Positions 35,737 through 44,534 of a stretch of 62,611 nucleotides of DNA are shown here, in pieces. How positions within the stretch are numbered: position 1 is the stretch's first letter; each line of letters begins with the position of its first letter. Location: the NCBI GenBank assembly GCA_016218085.1, contig JACREY010000009.1, positions 1-62,611 of the forward strand. The letters run 5' to 3'. The notes under the pieces were generated by a model, which searched no databases, was not told the origin of the DNA, and saw only the letters and a program-made list of their open reading frames with translations. This stretch comes from Ignavibacteriota bacterium. GTDB taxonomy: Bacteria > Bacteroidota > Ignavibacteria > Tepidaquicellales > Tepidaquicellaceae. The translations under genes and the position numbers were made by a program.

Positions 35737-37539
35737 ATGGATAAACTAATAGTAATAAAGAACGCATTAGTTTTAACTCTGGATGAATCCGGCAGGACGG
35801 GTTATTTCAATATTGTCATTAAGAATGACAAGATATTTGATATTGATTATGATAATGAACTTACGAACAACAGTGTAATTTTTTCAAAATATCCCGGTGC
35901 TTATATAATTGATGCGCACGACAAGCTTATTATTCCTTCGTTTTTAAATTTAAACATCAATTCCACATATTATCAGTGCAGTTCATTTCTTAAGGGATTC
36001 AAATACAGCAATTTAAGCGAAAACCTTTCTGCTTCGCTGGTGGAAAAGTATTTTCTCGAGCCAAAGAACAGGGATGAGCTTAAAAGCCTTGTAACCGTGA
36101 ATTATTATTCAACACTTCAAAACGGTGAGGCTGTTCTTCTGGAGAGTTCAAGACTGATGAGCAAGGAGTTTTTATCCGAGAACAGAAAATTCGGATTCCT
36201 GTCCTACCAGGATATTGTATTCACAGCATATGAAAATCCATTCAGCAGTTTCCTAAGCGAGAAAGGATTTCTTCACTGTCTTGGAATAAAGGACGAAGAT
36301 GAAATAAATACTTATTCACTGAACGCATTGGTAAGTTCATTTGCCGCCGGGAAAAAGATTTTATTTTTTGAGGTACTGCAAAAATCCAACAGTGTGGAAA
36401 TTCTAAAAAAGAATTTTTCAAAATCATTGATAAGGCTTTTGTCAGAAGCAGAGCTGATTTCGGATAAAGTGATTTTCAATAATCCGATTTATCTAAATAA
36501 AGACGAGATCGAAATACTCGGTAGGAAGAAATCCAATATCGTTCTTTCCCCGACAGACATAATAAAGTTAGGAGAGAAGAGTTTTGACTTTTACGATTAC
36601 ATAAACCGCGACCTTAACATATCTCTTGGAACGGGATACAGCGGCAGGAGCATAATGGGCGAACTCAAACTGCTTGTTTCTTTTCTGCACAAGGATTACT
36701 TCAGCTACGATGAAATATTGAGAACGGCAACGGTAAATCCGTCGCACGCTTTGAAAATATCCGATAACTACGGCAGCATAGAAAAGAATAAATTTGCCAA
36801 TTTGATTTTCTTCAACCTTAACGACTTGAGGAACATACTCAACGTTCCCGAAATCAATTCCGAAAAGGTATGTGAATTTCTGATAGAAAATTTCGACACA
36901 AAAGATATATCTGATGTTATAATAAAAGGAATTCCCGTAAAGAGAAATAACCAGTGCAAGTTGTACAATCCGGACAGCATCAAGCAGATTAAGACTTCAC
37001 TTACGAAGAAAATATATGAAGTCGGAATGTATCTTGAATTAAAGGAAAAGTACCTGATGCGGAAGCGTGTAAACGAGCTGACAGGCAACGAGCCAGAAAA
37101 ATCAGCAATATTCGATGACAATTACAGTACAGAAGATTATTCTTCGTTTGATTCAAAGGCGATTACAGACAGCGAATTCAGGATAATCGGAGTTGATGAT
37201 GCAAACGATAAGGTGATAGAGGAAATTGCAGGCGGAGGAGCTGAAATAAACGAAGTTGATTCGCTCAGCGACGGGTTCTTTGTATTTGAAGAAGAAGCAA
37301 TACAGACGCAGGCAGAATTAAAATCTGAAAATTTAGGGCAGATTGCAAAGCAGGAAATTAAATTGCGATTTGAGGATTCGTCTGATTCGGAAGTTACTAC
37401 ATTGAGGGAAGTAAAGGAAACAAAAGCTGAAAAAGAAGTAAAGAAAGAAGATCCAAAGAAAATCCCGCCACAAGAAGATTCCAAAATACAGTTCAAAAAG
37501 GAAAAACTTAGATTCGGATTCAGCCAGGAAGAAGAATAG
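35737..37539 (+). CDS. Amidohydrolase-fold protein lacking metal ligands, with acidic tail
   Basis: A 600-residue protein. Residues ~1-420 have the layout of ATZ/TRZ/SsnA-type amidohydrolases: an N-terminal small beta-domain, the IIPSFLN motif (canonically LPGFVNTHTH), the TIM-barrel, and the VNPSHALKISDNYGSIEKNKFANLI ending (canonically ATiNgAraLGl...GsiepGkdADlv). The metal ligands are replaced: Asn73/Asn75 for HxH, Glu212 for His, Asn249 for His and Gly300 for Asp, as judged by alignment by eye. Residues ~440-600 are an acidic, Glu/Lys-rich low-complexity tail. So it is probably a non-catalytic scaffold or regulator. A single gene; its partners are unknown. Confidence 0.75.
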   Translation: MDKLIVIKNALVLTLDESGRTGYFNIVIKNDKIFDIDYDNELTNNSVIFSKYPGAYIIDAHDKLIIPSFLNLNINSTYYQCSSFLKGFKYSNLSENLSASLVEKYFLEPKNRDELKSLVTVNYYSTLQNGEAVLLESSRLMSKEFLSENRKFGFLSYQDIVFTAYENPFSSFLSEKGFLHCLGIKDEDEINTYSLNALVSSFAAGKKILFFEVLQKSNSVEILKKNFSKSLIRLLSEAELISDKVIFNNPIYLNKDEIEILGRKKSNIVLSPTDIIKLGEKSFDFYDYINRDLNISLGTGYSGRSIMGELKLLVSFLHKDYFSYDEILRTATVNPSHALKISDNYGSIEKNKFANLIFFNLNDLRNILNVPEINSEKVCEFLIENFDTKDISDVIIKGIPVKRNNQCKLYNPDSIKQIKTSLTKKIYEVGMYLELKEKYLMRKRVNELTGNEPEKSAIFDDNYSTEDYSSFDSKAITDSEFRIIGVDDANDKVIEEIAGGGAEINEVDSLSDGFFVFEEEAIQTQAELKSENLGQIAKQEIKLRFEDSSDSEVTTLREVKETKAEKEVKKEDPKKIPPQEDSKIQFKKEKLRFGFSQEEE

Positions 37540-37571
37540 AGTCCTGCATAATTAACTGACTGGAAAAATGA

Positions 37572-40472
37572 TTACCTGTCAAGATAAGTTTTAAGATATT
37601 TTGCCGTATATGATTTGCCGGAGAAATTTTTAATAATTTCTTCGGGGGTGCCTTCGGCGATTATTTCGCCGCCTTTATCGCCTCCTTCGGGTCCGAGGTC
37701 GATAATCCAGTCCGCGCATTTAATCACGTCCAGATTGTGTTCGATTACAATTACAGTATTACCCTTGTCGGTAAGCTTATTCAGAACGGATAACAGCATT
37801 TTGATATCCTCGAAGTGCAGGCCGGTAGTAGGTTCATCAAGAATATAAATTGTCCTTCCGGTCTGAACTTTAGAAAGTTCAGTAGAAAGTTTGACGCGCT
37901 GAGCTTCACCACCTGAAAGGGTTGTTGCCTGTTGTCCCAGCCGAATATATCCAAGTCCAACGTCATATAAAGTCTGAAGTTTTCTTTTAAGTGAGGGGAA
38001 TGATATGAAAAATTCGAGTGCTTCCTCGACAGTCATTTCCAGCACCTCTGCAATGGATTTGTTTTTATATTTAACGCTTAGAGTTTCCTTGTTATAACGT
38101 TCCCCGCGGCAGACATCGCACATTACATATACATCAGGAAGGAAGTTCATTTCGATTTTTTTCAGTCCGTCGCCTTCGCATTCTTCGCACCTGCCACCTT
38201 TTACGTTGAAGGAAAACCTTCCGACTTTATAACCACGGATTTTTGATTCGGGGAGTGAGGCATAGATATCCCTGATGTGTGTAAAAAGTCCTGTATAAGT
38301 AGCGGGATTGCTTCTGGGAGTTCTGCCAATGGGGGACTGGTCAATTTCTATTACCTTATCGACGTATCTTTCTGTTTTACTTTCTTTTCTTGATGTTAAT
38401 CCCTCAATTGATTTATATGGCAGAGGTCGCTCTACTCCTTTTGAAAATTTCATCGAAAGGATTCGGTATAATGTGTCGTTAATAAGGGTTGATTTTCCCG
38501 AGCCGCTTACGCCGGTAATGCAGATGAATTTCCCGAGTGGAATTTTCAGATTAACATTTTTCAGGTTATTTCCCGAAGCGCCTTTCAGAACAACGGAATG
38601 GTCTTTTCCGGTTCTGCGCTTTTTCGGTGTTTCAATTTTTCTTATGTTTTTCAGGTATGCCGCAGTAATGGATTCCCCGTCAATTTTTCCCGGATGGCCT
38701 GAAGCAACAACTTCTCCGCCGTGTTCGCCGGCCATAGGTCCAAGGTCAACGACGAAGTCAGAAGATTCTATCATTTCCCGGTCGTGCTCTACAACTATAA
38801 TCGAGTTACCGAGGTCACGCAGGTCTTTCAGCGAGTTAATAAGTCTGATATTATCACGCTGGTGCAGTCCGATAGATGGTTCATCAAGAATATAGAGAAC
38901 ACCTGTAAGCTGAGAGCCAATCTGAGTAGCAAGTCTGATGCGCTGTGCTTCTCCTCCCGAAAGTGTTTTAGCATTTCTTTCGAGGGAAATATAATCAAGT
39001 CCCACGTTGAGAAGAAAGTCGAGTCTTGCCTTAATTTCCTTTATAATCGGTTTTGCGAGGATTTCCTTTCTCTCGTCAAATTCCATAGTATCGAAGTACT
39101 TTTTACTTTCTGCTATGGACATTTTTGTAATTTCGTGTATATTCTTTCCGTTTATTTTCACCCAGAGCGCATCTTCTTTAAGTCTTCCCCCTCCGCAGGT
39201 ACTGCATACGCTGATGGCCATAAAATTTTCAGACCAGTTTCTGACATAAGCTGAGGAAGTTTCTTCGGTTATCTGGTTTATATAAGCGACAATGCCGGTA
39301 TATTTATGGCTGCAGTCGTGTGTTTTACCGAGTGAGTTTGTATAGGTATAATTAATTTTTTCATTGGTGCCATAAAGCAGAACATCAATAAATTCACTGC
39401 TGTAAGATGATAACGGTGCGTCAGCAGATATATTGAATTTATCATAAACACCTTTTATTATGGAGCAGAACCAGGTTTTCTTTGGTTTTCCGACAGGAGC
39501 TATTGCTCCTTCGTTAAAGGATAAATTTTTATCCGGAAAAATTTTATCCTTATCGATAATTTTCTTTTCACCAAGTCCGTAGCAGTCCCTGCACCAGCCA
39601 TAAGGTGAATTGAAAGAAAAAGTATTTGGGGCGGGTTCGGTAAAACTGCGTCCTGTATCCGGGTCGGAGAGTTTTTCATTAAAAATCCTGTCATTTTTGC
39701 CGTCATTCACGATGATCAGACCATCACTGTACCTGAGCCCGATTTCAAGAGAGTTATAGATTCTCATTTTGGAAGAAGCAGAAACTTTCACCCTGTCAAT
39801 CACAACATCAATATCGTGAACTTTAAATCTTTCGATTTTCATTTTCGGTACAATATCTTTTATTTCACCGTCAATTCTTACTTTTGTGAATCCATCGGAA
39901 GAAATTTCCTCGAAGAGCTCCCGATAGTGTCCTTTTCTTCCTTTAACGACAGGAGATAGAATGCTGATTTTGGAGTCTTCCGGATATTTTAAAATATTCT
40001 CCATAATCTGGTCGAGGGTTTGCCTTGTGACAGCTTTTCCCGTATCCGGAGAGAACTGCGTTCCGCATCGCGAGTAAAGAAGCCTCAGAAAGTCATAAAT
40101 TTCAGTAACAGTACCAACAGTCGAGCGCGGATTATGCGAAATAGTTTTCTGTTCGATGGAAATAGAAGGGGAAAGGCCTTCGATTTTATCAACATCAGGT
40201 CTTTCGATTCCGCCAACAAACTGGCGTGCATAAGCTGAAAGAGTTTCCATAAATCTTCGCTGTCCTTCTGCATAAATAGTATCGAAGGCAAGTGAGGACT
40301 TACCGGAACCGCTTAATCCTGTGAAAACGACAAGGCAATTTCTTGGAATTTCCAGGTCGATATTCTTAAGGTTGTGAACTCTGGCGCCTTTAACCGATAT
40401 TTTATCTAAAAAAGAAATATTAATCCTGATTTTTTGAACTTTAAAGGTACCGCTTATAAATTTTGAATACAA
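37572..40472 (-). CDS. uvrA: Excinuclease ABC subunit A
   Basis: A 966-residue ABC-type DNA-repair protein. Both Walker A sites are present (GLSGSGKSS near residue 53 and GVSGSGKST in the C-half), as are both ABC signatures ([12 protein letters not shown] and [12 protein letters not shown]) and zinc-finger cysteines, including [12 protein letters not shown]. UvrA recognises bulky DNA damage with UvrB. The N-terminus is about 22 residues longer than usual before [12 protein letters not shown], and no alternative ATG is found, so the true start may use a rarer codon. The uvrC homologue of this window (exonuclease fusion) is 20 kb away. Confidence 0.96.
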   Translation of the reverse strand: MYSKFISGTFKVQKIRINISFLDKISVKGARVHNLKNIDLEIPRNCLVVFTGLSGSGKSSLAFDTIYAEGQRRFMETLSAYARQFVGGIERPDVDKIEGLSPSISIEQKTISHNPRSTVGTVTEIYDFLRLLYSRCGTQFSPDTGKAVTRQTLDQIMENILKYPEDSKISILSPVVKGRKGHYRELFEEISSDGFTKVRIDGEIKDIVPKMKIERFKVHDIDVVIDRVKVSASSKMRIYNSLEIGLRYSDGLIIVNDGKNDRIFNEKLSDPDTGRSFTEPAPNTFSFNSPYGWCRDCYGLGEKKIIDKDKIFPDKNLSFNEGAIAPVGKPKKTWFCSIIKGVYDKFNISADAPLSSYSSEFIDVLLYGTNEKINYTYTNSLGKTHDCSHKYTGIVAYINQITEETSSAYVRNWSENFMAISVCSTCGGGRLKEDALWVKINGKNIHEITKMSIAESKKYFDTMEFDERKEILAKPIIKEIKARLDFLLNVGLDYISLERNAKTLSGGEAQRIRLATQIGSQLTGVLYILDEPSIGLHQRDNIRLINSLKDLRDLGNSIIVVEHDREMIESSDFVVDLGPMAGEHGGEVVASGHPGKIDGESITAAYLKNIRKIETPKKRRTGKDHSVVLKGASGNNLKNVNLKIPLGKFICITGVSGSGKSTLINDTLYRILSMKFSKGVERPLPYKSIEGLTSRKESKTERYVDKVIEIDQSPIGRTPRSNPATYTGLFTHIRDIYASLPESKIRGYKVGRFSFNVKGGRCEECEGDGLKKIEMNFLPDVYVMCDVCRGERYNKETLSVKYKNKSIAEVLEMTVEEALEFFISFPSLKRKLQTLYDVGLGYIRLGQQATTLSGGEAQRVKLSTELSKVQTGRTIYILDEPTTGLHFEDIKMLLSVLNKLTDKGNTVIVIEHNLDVIKCADWIIDLGPEGGDKGGEIIAEGTPEEIIKNFSGKSYTAKYLKTYLDR

Positions 40473-40521
40473 TTCAAATGGGAATACACTGGGACAGAAA
40501 TTTTTTATTTTTAGAAATAAA

Positions 40522-40557
40522 AAAACCTTAGCTGAAATATATTTCAGCTAAGGTTTT
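40522..40557 (-). terminator. Terminator of T9SS gene (minus strand)
   Basis: A perfect 36-bp palindrome (AAAACCTTAGCTGAAATA and its complement) with A/T-rich flanks. It lies 18 bases beyond the stop of the T9SS protein gene and before uvrA on the same strand. Confidence 0.82.
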
Positions 40558-40575
40558 AAATCCAAAAAAGGGAAT

Positions 40576-41388
40576 CTATTTTACCAGTGTCATTTTCTTT
40601 GTAGATGTGAAATCGTTTGACGTTAATTTGTAGATGTAAAGTCCGCTTGAAAGTCCAGAAGCATTAAAGTCAACCACATAAGCTCCTGATTTCATATTAC
40701 TGTTTACAAGCGTTGCCACTTCTTTTCCTGTAATATCATAAACCTTTAAGCTTACAAAACCGTCTTTTATAGTTGTGAATTTAATATTGGTAGTAGGGTT
40801 AAAAGGATTCGGGTAATTTTGTTTCAATTCATAATTTTCTACGACTTCGTTTTCATTACGGATAGATGTAGTATTATAAATTTTTACCGGGAATCTGACA
40901 AGAAAATTCCAGGTGTCGCCTGAGTTTCCACCGTTCAGGTTAACACTGTTGCCTACTGCATATAAAGTATCCCATCCTGCAGTATTTGGAGCAGTATAAT
41001 TAAATGTCCATGTAACCGATCCGCTGCTGAATGACCTTGGTGAAACGTGCGTCAATTCGCTTCCGATTTTCTGTACACCTGCATCACTGCCGACATTGAG
41101 TATACCATTCAACACTGCAACATTAAAGCCGCCTGCAACTGCCGAGCCACCCTGTATTTTTACTGTTATTGTTTTTGTCTGTCCTTTTCCAACGCTGTCA
41201 GCGTTTAAAAACGATACTGTAACCGATGGAGTTGGAGAAGAGCCGTGACAACTGCAACCCTGTCCTCCGGTTCTGTATGTAAGTCCTGTGATTCCTGTCG
41301 GATATGAATAAAGAGTAGAGAATAGTGTTATAATAAATGCAAAAACGATTAGTACAGAAAGAATTACTTTTGTATTTTTTGTTTTCAT
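40576..41388 (-). CDS. T9SS-secreted protein with CxCH motif and choice-of-anchor V-like domain
   Basis: A 270-residue secreted protein. N-terminal signal segment (~8-28). The mature start contains GGQGCSCHGSS (Cys45, Cys47, His48), which resembles the haem-c motif but with one residue missing (CxCH rather than CxxCH). A beta-sandwich (~52-165) follows, reminiscent of choice-of-anchor V/Reeler-type domains. The C-terminal ~80 residues are a T9SS type A sorting domain (NYPNPFNPTTNIKF). Function is unknown. It is a single gene divergent from folC. Confidence 0.82.
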   Translation of the reverse strand: MKTKNTKVILSVLIVFAFIITLFSTLYSYPTGITGLTYRTGGQGCSCHGSSPTPSVTVSFLNADSVGKGQTKTITVKIQGGSAVAGGFNVAVLNGILNVGSDAGVQKIGSELTHVSPRSFSSGSVTWTFNYTAPNTAGWDTLYAVGNSVNLNGGNSGDTWNFLVRFPVKIYNTTSIRNENEVVENYELKQNYPNPFNPTTNIKFTTIKDGFVSLKVYDITGKEVATLVNSNMKSGAYVVDFNASGLSSGLYIYKLTSNDFTSTKKMTLVK

Positions 41389-41582
41389 AGTTTTGTTTTT
41401 AGTTATCTTAATAATGAAAATGGTTTTTCTTTTATATTAGTTCCACTGAATAATTCACAAATTGTAAAATTATGTTACTGTAAATTCACTATATAAAGCG
41501 ATAAAGCGGTCTTTTTATACCGTTAATTATTAGTATTAAAAATTAGCTAGGATTTGATTAATTTAGAATTAAAACCCCATAA

Positions 41583-42887
41583 ATGATTAAATTCACTAGT
41601 TACGCAAAATGTATTAAGTTTTTATTCGGTCTGGAGAGAGCAGAAATTAAGTATGACTTAAAAAATATCAGAGCACTTTTAAAATCCTGCGGAAATCCGG
41701 AAAGGAAATTCAAGTCAATTCACATAGCAGGAACAAACGGAAAAGGCTCTGTAGCATCAATGGTTTATTCCGTATTAACCGAAAGTGGAATTAATGCAGG
41801 ATTATATACGTCTCCTCATATAACTGATTTCAGAGAGAGAATTCTTATAAACGGAGAAATGATATCCCGGAAATTCGTTATGGATTTCACCAACAGGAAT
41901 TTAAGACTGATTGAAAAAATAAAACCGAGTTTTTTTGAAGTGAATACAGCTATGGCATTTGAATACTTTGCCGAGAAAGAGGTTGATATAGCCGTAATCG
42001 AAGCGGGTCTGGGAGGCAGGCTGGATTCTACAAATGTAATAAAGCCGGTTGTTTCTGTAATTACGGGAATTGCAATCGACCATACGGAATACCTTGGGAA
42101 TACAATCGAAAGTATTGCATCGGAAAAAGCAGGGATAATTAAAAAGAAAATTCCCTGCATTGCAGGATTAATGGAGAAGAAAGCTCTGAACGTAATAAAA
42201 AGGAAATGCGGAAAGGATTCGAGCAAATTTTATTACGCCGAGAATTTATGGAATATAAAAAGGAAAAAAATTACCGACGAATATACAGAATACAGAGTCA
42301 GCCGAAAAAGACAAGGAAGTGAAATTATCAATATTGAATTTCCTGTTTCCGGTAAGTATCAGCAGTATAACATTAAGACGGCGTTCACAGCGTTGGATAT
42401 AATAGGGATTGAAGCAGGAATTACATTTTCTGAAGACAATATTCAGTCAGGAATAAGAAATATAAAGATAAATTCGAAGTTTTTCGGGAGATTCCAGAAG
42501 GTTTCGGATAGTCCGGGAACTGTGATAGACGTATCGCACAATGTTCAGGGAATAAAGAACATAAGAGAGAATCTTAAGAGCTGCAGATATAATAAACTGT
42601 ACATAATATTCGGGATGATGAAGGACAAAGAATACGAAAAATGCATAAGGGAGCTCGAAAAGCTGGATGCCGAAATTATTCTTACAAAACCAGGATACAA
42701 GAGAGCCGAGGAACCTGAAGTCTTATTCAGCAAGGCGGGGAAAAAGGAAAAATTTTCAATTTCAGAAAACATTAAAGCTGCAGTTAAATATCTTGAAAAG
42801 AACGCAGGGAAAGGCGACATGATTCTAATAACCGGGTCGTTTTATCTTGTAAGTGATTTTGTAAAACTCAAATCGATTCACCTTTAA
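41583..42887 (+). CDS. folC: Bifunctional folylpolyglutamate/dihydrofolate synthase
   Basis: A 434-residue Mur-ligase-type enzyme. Motifs: HIAGTNGKGSVASM (P-loop), YTSPHITDFRERI, EAGLGGRLDSTN, IDHTEYLGNTIESIASEKAGI. It adds glutamate to folates using ATP. The C-terminal domain (~300-434) shows the VIDVSHNVQGIKNI segment; the canonical aspartate-histidine-asparagine (DGAHN) is here DVSHN, a small change. HAD phosphatase and acpS follow at 32 and 2 bases, so the three genes are likely one operon. Confidence 0.94.
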   Translation: MIKFTSYAKCIKFLFGLERAEIKYDLKNIRALLKSCGNPERKFKSIHIAGTNGKGSVASMVYSVLTESGINAGLYTSPHITDFRERILINGEMISRKFVMDFTNRNLRLIEKIKPSFFEVNTAMAFEYFAEKEVDIAVIEAGLGGRLDSTNVIKPVVSVITGIAIDHTEYLGNTIESIASEKAGIIKKKIPCIAGLMEKKALNVIKRKCGKDSSKFYYAENLWNIKRKKITDEYTEYRVSRKRQGSEIINIEFPVSGKYQQYNIKTAFTALDIIGIEAGITFSEDNIQSGIRNIKINSKFFGRFQKVSDSPGTVIDVSHNVQGIKNIRENLKSCRYNKLYIIFGMMKDKEYEKCIRELEKLDAEIILTKPGYKRAEEPEVLFSKAGKKEKFSISENIKAAVKYLEKNAGKGDMILITGSFYLVSDFVKLKSIHL

Positions 42888-42919
42888 CTTGATGTATTCA
42901 ATTTTTAATTTTATGAATT

Positions 42920-43603
42920 ATGATTAAAGCAATAATTTTTGATCTTGACAATACACTGGTAGATTTCATGCTGTTGAAGGAGCGCGCAATAGAAGCGGCA
43001 ATACACTCCATGTTAGATGCAGGACTTAAACTTACTGCAAAGGAGGCAGACAGGAAGATTCATGAAATCTATATGAAGGAAGGCATCGAATACCAGCAGG
43101 TTTTCGACCAGCTTTTTCTGGAAGAATATGGTTATGTTGACCATAAGATGGTGTCTGCAGGAATAGTAGCATACAGGACAGCGCGCGAAGCGGCACTGAA
43201 GCCGTATCCAAAGGTTTTCCCGACACTGATAGAACTTATTAAACTGGGAATCAAGCTGGCAGTAGTTTCTGATGCACCCTCCAAGGAAGCATGGCTGAGG
43301 CTGAGTTATATTAATTTTCATCATTTGTTCGATGTTGTGATTACATATGATGATACGTTCGAAAAGAAGCCTTCCCCTGCACCGTTTAATCTTGCCCTGA
43401 AAAGGCTGAACCTGAAACCCGGAGAATGCCTGATGATAGGGGACTGGGCTGAGAGGGATATGGTAGGGGCCAAGGCAGTCGGGATGAAAACGGTTTTTGC
43501 GAGATATGGAGATACTTTCAATACACTTCATCCCGGGTCTGATTACGACATAAACTGCATTTCGGAATTAATTAACATTATCAAGAAAGAAAATAATTTA
43601 TAA
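42920..43603 (+). CDS. HAD-superfamily phosphatase (phosphoglycolate phosphatase-like)
   Basis: A 227-residue protein. Motif I is FDLDNTLVDF (Asp8, Asp10); motif II is VVSDAPS; motif III/IV is KPSPAPFNLAL...GDWAERDMVGAKAVG. The helical cap (~20-95) is type I. It probably dephosphorylates small phosphorylated metabolites; the substrate cannot be read. It lies between folC and acpS. Confidence 0.85.
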   Translation: MIKAIIFDLDNTLVDFMLLKERAIEAAIHSMLDAGLKLTAKEADRKIHEIYMKEGIEYQQVFDQLFLEEYGYVDHKMVSAGIVAYRTAREAALKPYPKVFPTLIELIKLGIKLAVVSDAPSKEAWLRLSYINFHHLFDVVITYDDTFEKKPSPAPFNLALKRLNLKPGECLMIGDWAERDMVGAKAVGMKTVFARYGDTFNTLHPGSDYDINCISELINIIKKENNL

Positions 43604-43605
43604 AT

Positions 43606-43968
43606 ATGATAAAAGGCATTGGCATAGATATAATTGACATTAAAAGAGTAAAGAGAATAATGGAGCAGTTCGGTGACAGGTTTTTCGAGAAGATACTGAC
43701 AGAGAAGGAAGTTGAATACTGCAAATCATTTTCCAAGCCCGACCTGCATTTTGCGGGAAGATTTGCCGCAAAAGAGGCATACTCGAAATCAATAGGAACA
43801 GGAATCTCAAAGGATTTCGGTTGGAGGGATATCGAAATACTGAATGACGGCAGAGGAAAACCCTACATCAATCACACAAAGAATAACGAATATTCAAGCC
43901 TTGTATTTCATGTCAGCATATCGCACACGGATGAATATGCCTGTGCAGTTGTTACATGTGAAGAATAA
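43606..43968 (+). CDS. acpS: Holo-[acyl-carrier-protein] synthase
   Basis: A 120-residue protein of the usual AcpS length. It has GIGIDIIDIKRV (Asp8 as magnesium ligand) and FAGRFAAKEAYSKSIGTG, and the final VSISHTDEYACAVV. It transfers phosphopantetheine from CoA to acyl carrier protein. The start is 2 bases after the HAD phosphatase stop. It is followed 25 bases later by an unknown membrane protein gene. Confidence 0.95.
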   Translation: MIKGIGIDIIDIKRVKRIMEQFGDRFFEKILTEKEVEYCKSFSKPDLHFAGRFAAKEAYSKSIGTGISKDFGWRDIEILNDGRGKPYINHTKNNEYSSLVFHVSISHTDEYACAVVTCEE

Positions 43969-43993
43969 TTTCTAATAATAAATCAAAAAAACA

Positions 43994-44533
43994 ATGGGAC
44001 CCTCAAAAGAAGAATTAGAAAAATATTTCAAGAGCAATAGAAAGTATTTCGATGAGCTTGCCAGGAATTACAAGATATCCGACCCCGATTACTATAATAA
44101 ATTTATTGCACCTTTTTACGGATATCAGAATCAGGGGACATCGCACATTAATGCACCGAAAAGGAGGATTGTACTGACTGCCGGGCTTGCCTTGCTTGTT
44201 GGGATAGGTGCTTTTATGATGATATTTTTTATCAAGCAGAAAGAGGAAGTGGCTCCTGTTATTACCTCCGAGAAAATCGAAAAGCTGACTGAGGAATTGA
44301 GTGCCGGTATTGATACAATGAAAGGTAAAAGCAGTGAAATGGAAAAGAAATCCGATACACTTGACAGGATAAAAAAGAATTATAATTTTAATCACGGAAA
44401 ATTTCTTTTCAAGCTCAGGAAAATGGACGAAGCCGAAGAGTTTTTAAAGAAAGTACCAAAAAATCATCCGGATTACGAGCAGGTTGAATACATGTTAAAG
44501 GAAATTAAAAAAGAAAGAAAATCGAAGAAATAA
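43994..44533 (+). CDS. Single-pass membrane protein with TPR-like C-terminus
   Basis: A 179-residue protein. A hydrophilic N-terminus (~1-55, with many tyrosines and asparagines) is followed by a transmembrane helix (~59-79), a coiled-coil-like helix (~88-125) and a short TPR-like helical hairpin (~130-170, FKLRKMDEAEEFLKKVPKNHPDYEQVE). I do not recognise the family. It follows acpS on the same strand (25-base gap) and ends 1 base before the convergent rel gene. Confidence 0.65.
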   Translation: MGPSKEELEKYFKSNRKYFDELARNYKISDPDYYNKFIAPFYGYQNQGTSHINAPKRRIVLTAGLALLVGIGAFMMIFFIKQKEEVAPVITSEKIEKLTEELSAGIDTMKGKSSEMEKKSDTLDRIKKNYNFNHGKFLFKLRKMDEAEEFLKKVPKNHPDYEQVEYMLKEIKKERKSKK

Positions 44534-44534
44534 A

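Noticed and set aside
38308-39254. Plus-strand open frames of 195 and 177 codons inside uvrA
   Set aside because: Antisense shadows of uvrA; Ser/Ile/Phe-rich products, no start signal.
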